NCBI RefSeq assembly: GCF_023660105.1
Contig: NZ_JAMHGA010000001.1
Coordinates: forward strand, 52,588 to 116,587
Length of the DNA stretch: 64,000 nucleotides
Direction of reading: 5' to 3'
DNA from: Desulfovibrio aminophilus
GTDB lineage: Bacteria; Desulfobacterota; Desulfovibrionia; Desulfovibrionales; Desulfovibrionaceae
A program made the position numbers and the translations under genes. Every line of letters starts with the position of its first letter. Position 1 is the first letter of the stretch. The notes beneath the pieces are model-generated. The model was not told the origin of the DNA, ran no database searches, and saw nothing but the letters and a program-made list of their open reading frames with translations. Shown one piece after another: positions 62,397 to 64,000 of the stretch.

Positions 62397-63875
62397 ATGA
62401 ACATCCTGCTCATCAATCCGAAATATCCCGAGACGTTCTGGAGCTTCAAACACGTCCTTCGCTTCATTTCCAAGAAGGCCGCCTTTCCCCCTCTCGGGTT
62501 GCTCACCGTGGCCGCCATCCTCCCCGGTGGCTGGCAAAAAAAGCTTGTGGATCTCAATGTGGAGCCTTTGACCGACGCGACCCTGGACTGGGCCGACGTG
62601 GTCTTCGTCGGGGCCATGCTCGTGCAGAAGGAGAGCGCCCAAGAGGCCATCGACCGGGCCAAGGCCGCGGGCAAGCGCGTGGTGGCCGGCGGTCCGGCCT
62701 TCACCGCCGCCTCCGAGCTCTTCACCGGAGTGGACCACTTCGTGCTCAACGAGGGCGAGATCACCCTGCCCATGTTCGTGCGCGACTTCCTGGCCGGGAC
62801 GCCCCAGCCCCGCTACACCTCGAACGAGAAGCCGGACATCGCCAAGACCCCGGCCCCGCTCTGGCAGCTCATCCGAATGAAGAACTACGCCACCATGTCG
62901 GTGCAGTTCTCGCGCGGCTGCCCGTTCAACTGCGAGTTCTGCGACATCATCGTGATGAACGGCCGCGTGCCGCGCACCAAGTCCCCGTCCCAGATGCTCG
63001 GCGAGCTGGAATCCCTGCGCAAGGCGGGCTGGCGCGGCTCGGTGTTCATCGTGGACGACAACTTCATCGGCAACAAGGACAAGGTGAAGGCCTTCCTGCG
63101 CGAGCTCATCACCTGGCAGAAGGCCCACAAGTACCCCTTCACCTTCTTCACCGAGGCCAGCCTGAACCTCGCCCAGGACGAGGAGCTCATGCGGCTCATG
63201 AGCGCGGCCAACTTCCACAAGGTCTTCCTGGGCATCGAGACGCCCTCCCTGGACAGCCTCAAGGAATGCAGCAAGCACCAGAACACGACCCTGGACCTGG
63301 CCAAGGCCGTGAACGCCATCCAGTCCAACGGGATGCAGGTCATGGCGGGGTTCATCGTGGGCTTCGACAGCGACACGGAGCGCATCTTCGAGACCCAGAT
63401 GCAGTTCATCCAGCGAATCGGCGTGGTCACGGCCATGGTCGGCATGCTGGCGGCCCTGCCGGGCACCCGGCTCTGGCACCGGCTCCAAGCCGAGGACCGG
63501 CTCCTGGGCGAGACGAGCGGCGAGAACACCGACGGCAGCCTGAACTTCATCCCCAAGATGGGCGTGGACACCCTGGTCAAGGGTTACAAGGACCTCGTGA
63601 ACTCCCTGTACGCCCCCAAGGAGTACTACGCCCGGGTGAACACCTTCCTGAAGCACTACCGGCCCACGGCCTTCTCCCGGGTGACCTGGAGCGAGACCGT
63701 GGCCCTGTTCCGCAGCTTCTGGACCATCGGACTGCGCTCCCGGGCCAAGGCCCTCTACTGGAAACTCATCCTCAAGACCCTGTTCACCAAGTTCAAGGCC
63801 TTCCCCACGGCCGTGGAGATGGCCATCTGCGGCCTGCACTTCGAGAAGTGCGCCCGCCGGATGCACGAGGAATAG
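62397..63875 (+). CDS. B12-binding radical SAM protein (DUF4070 type)
   Basis: A 492-residue enzyme. Residues ~1-135 are a B12-binding-like domain (LLINPKYPETFWSFKHVL, FPPLGLLTVAAILP, VVAGGPAFTAA). The radical SAM core at ~160-370 has CPFNCEFCDIIVMNG, a CX3CX2C cluster. The C-terminal region carries the DUF4070 signature (LNFIPKMGVDTLVKGYKDLV). Related proteins include the hopanoid methylases HpnP and HpnR and other anaerobic methyltransferases, so a lipid or cofactor methylation is plausible but unproven. The last complete gene before the poly-G end, it stands alone after hypE. Confidence 0.88.
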   Translation: MNILLINPKYPETFWSFKHVLRFISKKAAFPPLGLLTVAAILPGGWQKKLVDLNVEPLTDATLDWADVVFVGAMLVQKESAQEAIDRAKAAGKRVVAGGPAFTAASELFTGVDHFVLNEGEITLPMFVRDFLAGTPQPRYTSNEKPDIAKTPAPLWQLIRMKNYATMSVQFSRGCPFNCEFCDIIVMNGRVPRTKSPSQMLGELESLRKAGWRGSVFIVDDNFIGNKDKVKAFLRELITWQKAHKYPFTFFTEASLNLAQDEELMRLMSAANFHKVFLGIETPSLDSLKECSKHQNTTLDLAKAVNAIQSNGMQVMAGFIVGFDSDTERIFETQMQFIQRIGVVTAMVGMLAALPGTRLWHRLQAEDRLLGETSGENTDGSLNFIPKMGVDTLVKGYKDLVNSLYAPKEYYARVNTFLKHYRPTAFSRVTWSETVALFRSFWTIGLRSRAKALYWKLILKTLFTKFKAFPTAVEMAICGLHFEKCARRMHEE

Positions 63876-63897
63876 CCTCTCTTTGCCCCACATGCGT

Positions 63898-63993
<96 letters not shown>

Positions 63994-64000
63994 GTCTGTA

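Overview
The window is a GC-rich chromosomal segment from a sulfate-reducing deltaproteobacterium, most likely a member of the Desulfovibrionaceae (Desulfovibrio sensu lato). The pointers are an intact dsrC at 59710-60027, two pieces of the siroheme-dependent (Ahb) heme pathway typical of sulfate reducers, the futalosine menaquinone genes mqnA/C/D/E, hypDE for NiFe-hydrogenase maturation, and a LysR regulator resembling the selenium-metabolism type. The assignment rests on gene content and protein resemblance; no 16S rRNA gene is present.

Layout. 1-4.8 kb: the 3' end of an ahbD-like radical SAM gene, an AT-rich island with one orphan membrane protein, then an Lrp/AsnC regulator and a putA-type proline catabolism gene. 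4.8-8.7 kb: an mlaEFD-lipoprotein lipid transport operon, divergent from the Lrp-putA pair. 8.7-12 kb: rpe with a siroheme decarboxylase-like gene, a DarP-like protein, a small zinc-ribbon protein and a DMT exporter. 11.75-16.4 kb: the menaquinone locus, with mqnD divergent from tetR-mqnE-mqnC-mqnA. One perfect palindrome overlaps both candidate -10 elements between them. 16.4-18.7 kb: pyk and the LysR regulator.

18.8-50.3 kb is one continuous minus-strand information-processing block. In transcription order it holds tRNA-Thr(TGT)-Tyr-Gly-Thr(GGT)-tuf-rpmG-tRNA-Trp-secE-nusG-rplKAJL-rpoBC, then the str genes (rpsL, rpsG, fusA), the S10 genes, the spc genes (with secY and map, no adk or infA) and the alpha genes (rpsM-rpsK-rpsD-rpoA-rplQ). 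Likely promoters are visible before the tRNA cluster, rpsL, rpsJ (weak) and rpmJ. An L10 leader precedes rplJ, a strong hairpin separates rplL from rpoB, and an intrinsic terminator ends the block after rplQ.

50.4-64 kb: dus and cheV. Then a tightly coupled minus-strand run of HD hydrolase-ddl-waaA-kdsB-carA-TPR-flavoprotein joins cell envelope, pyrimidine/arginine and unknown functions. After it come monocistronic dsrC, hypD-hypE and a B12-binding radical SAM protein. The window closes with a 94-base poly-G run that looks like a sequencing or assembly artefact.

Most of the window is core genome. The least explained items are the mqn TetR switch, the AT-rich orphan gene, the small zinc-ribbon protein at 10462-10725, the TPR-flavoprotein pair, the palindrome inside the str promoter and the histone-like tail on ribosomal protein L17. 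I found no CRISPR array, transposase, integrase or phage gene.
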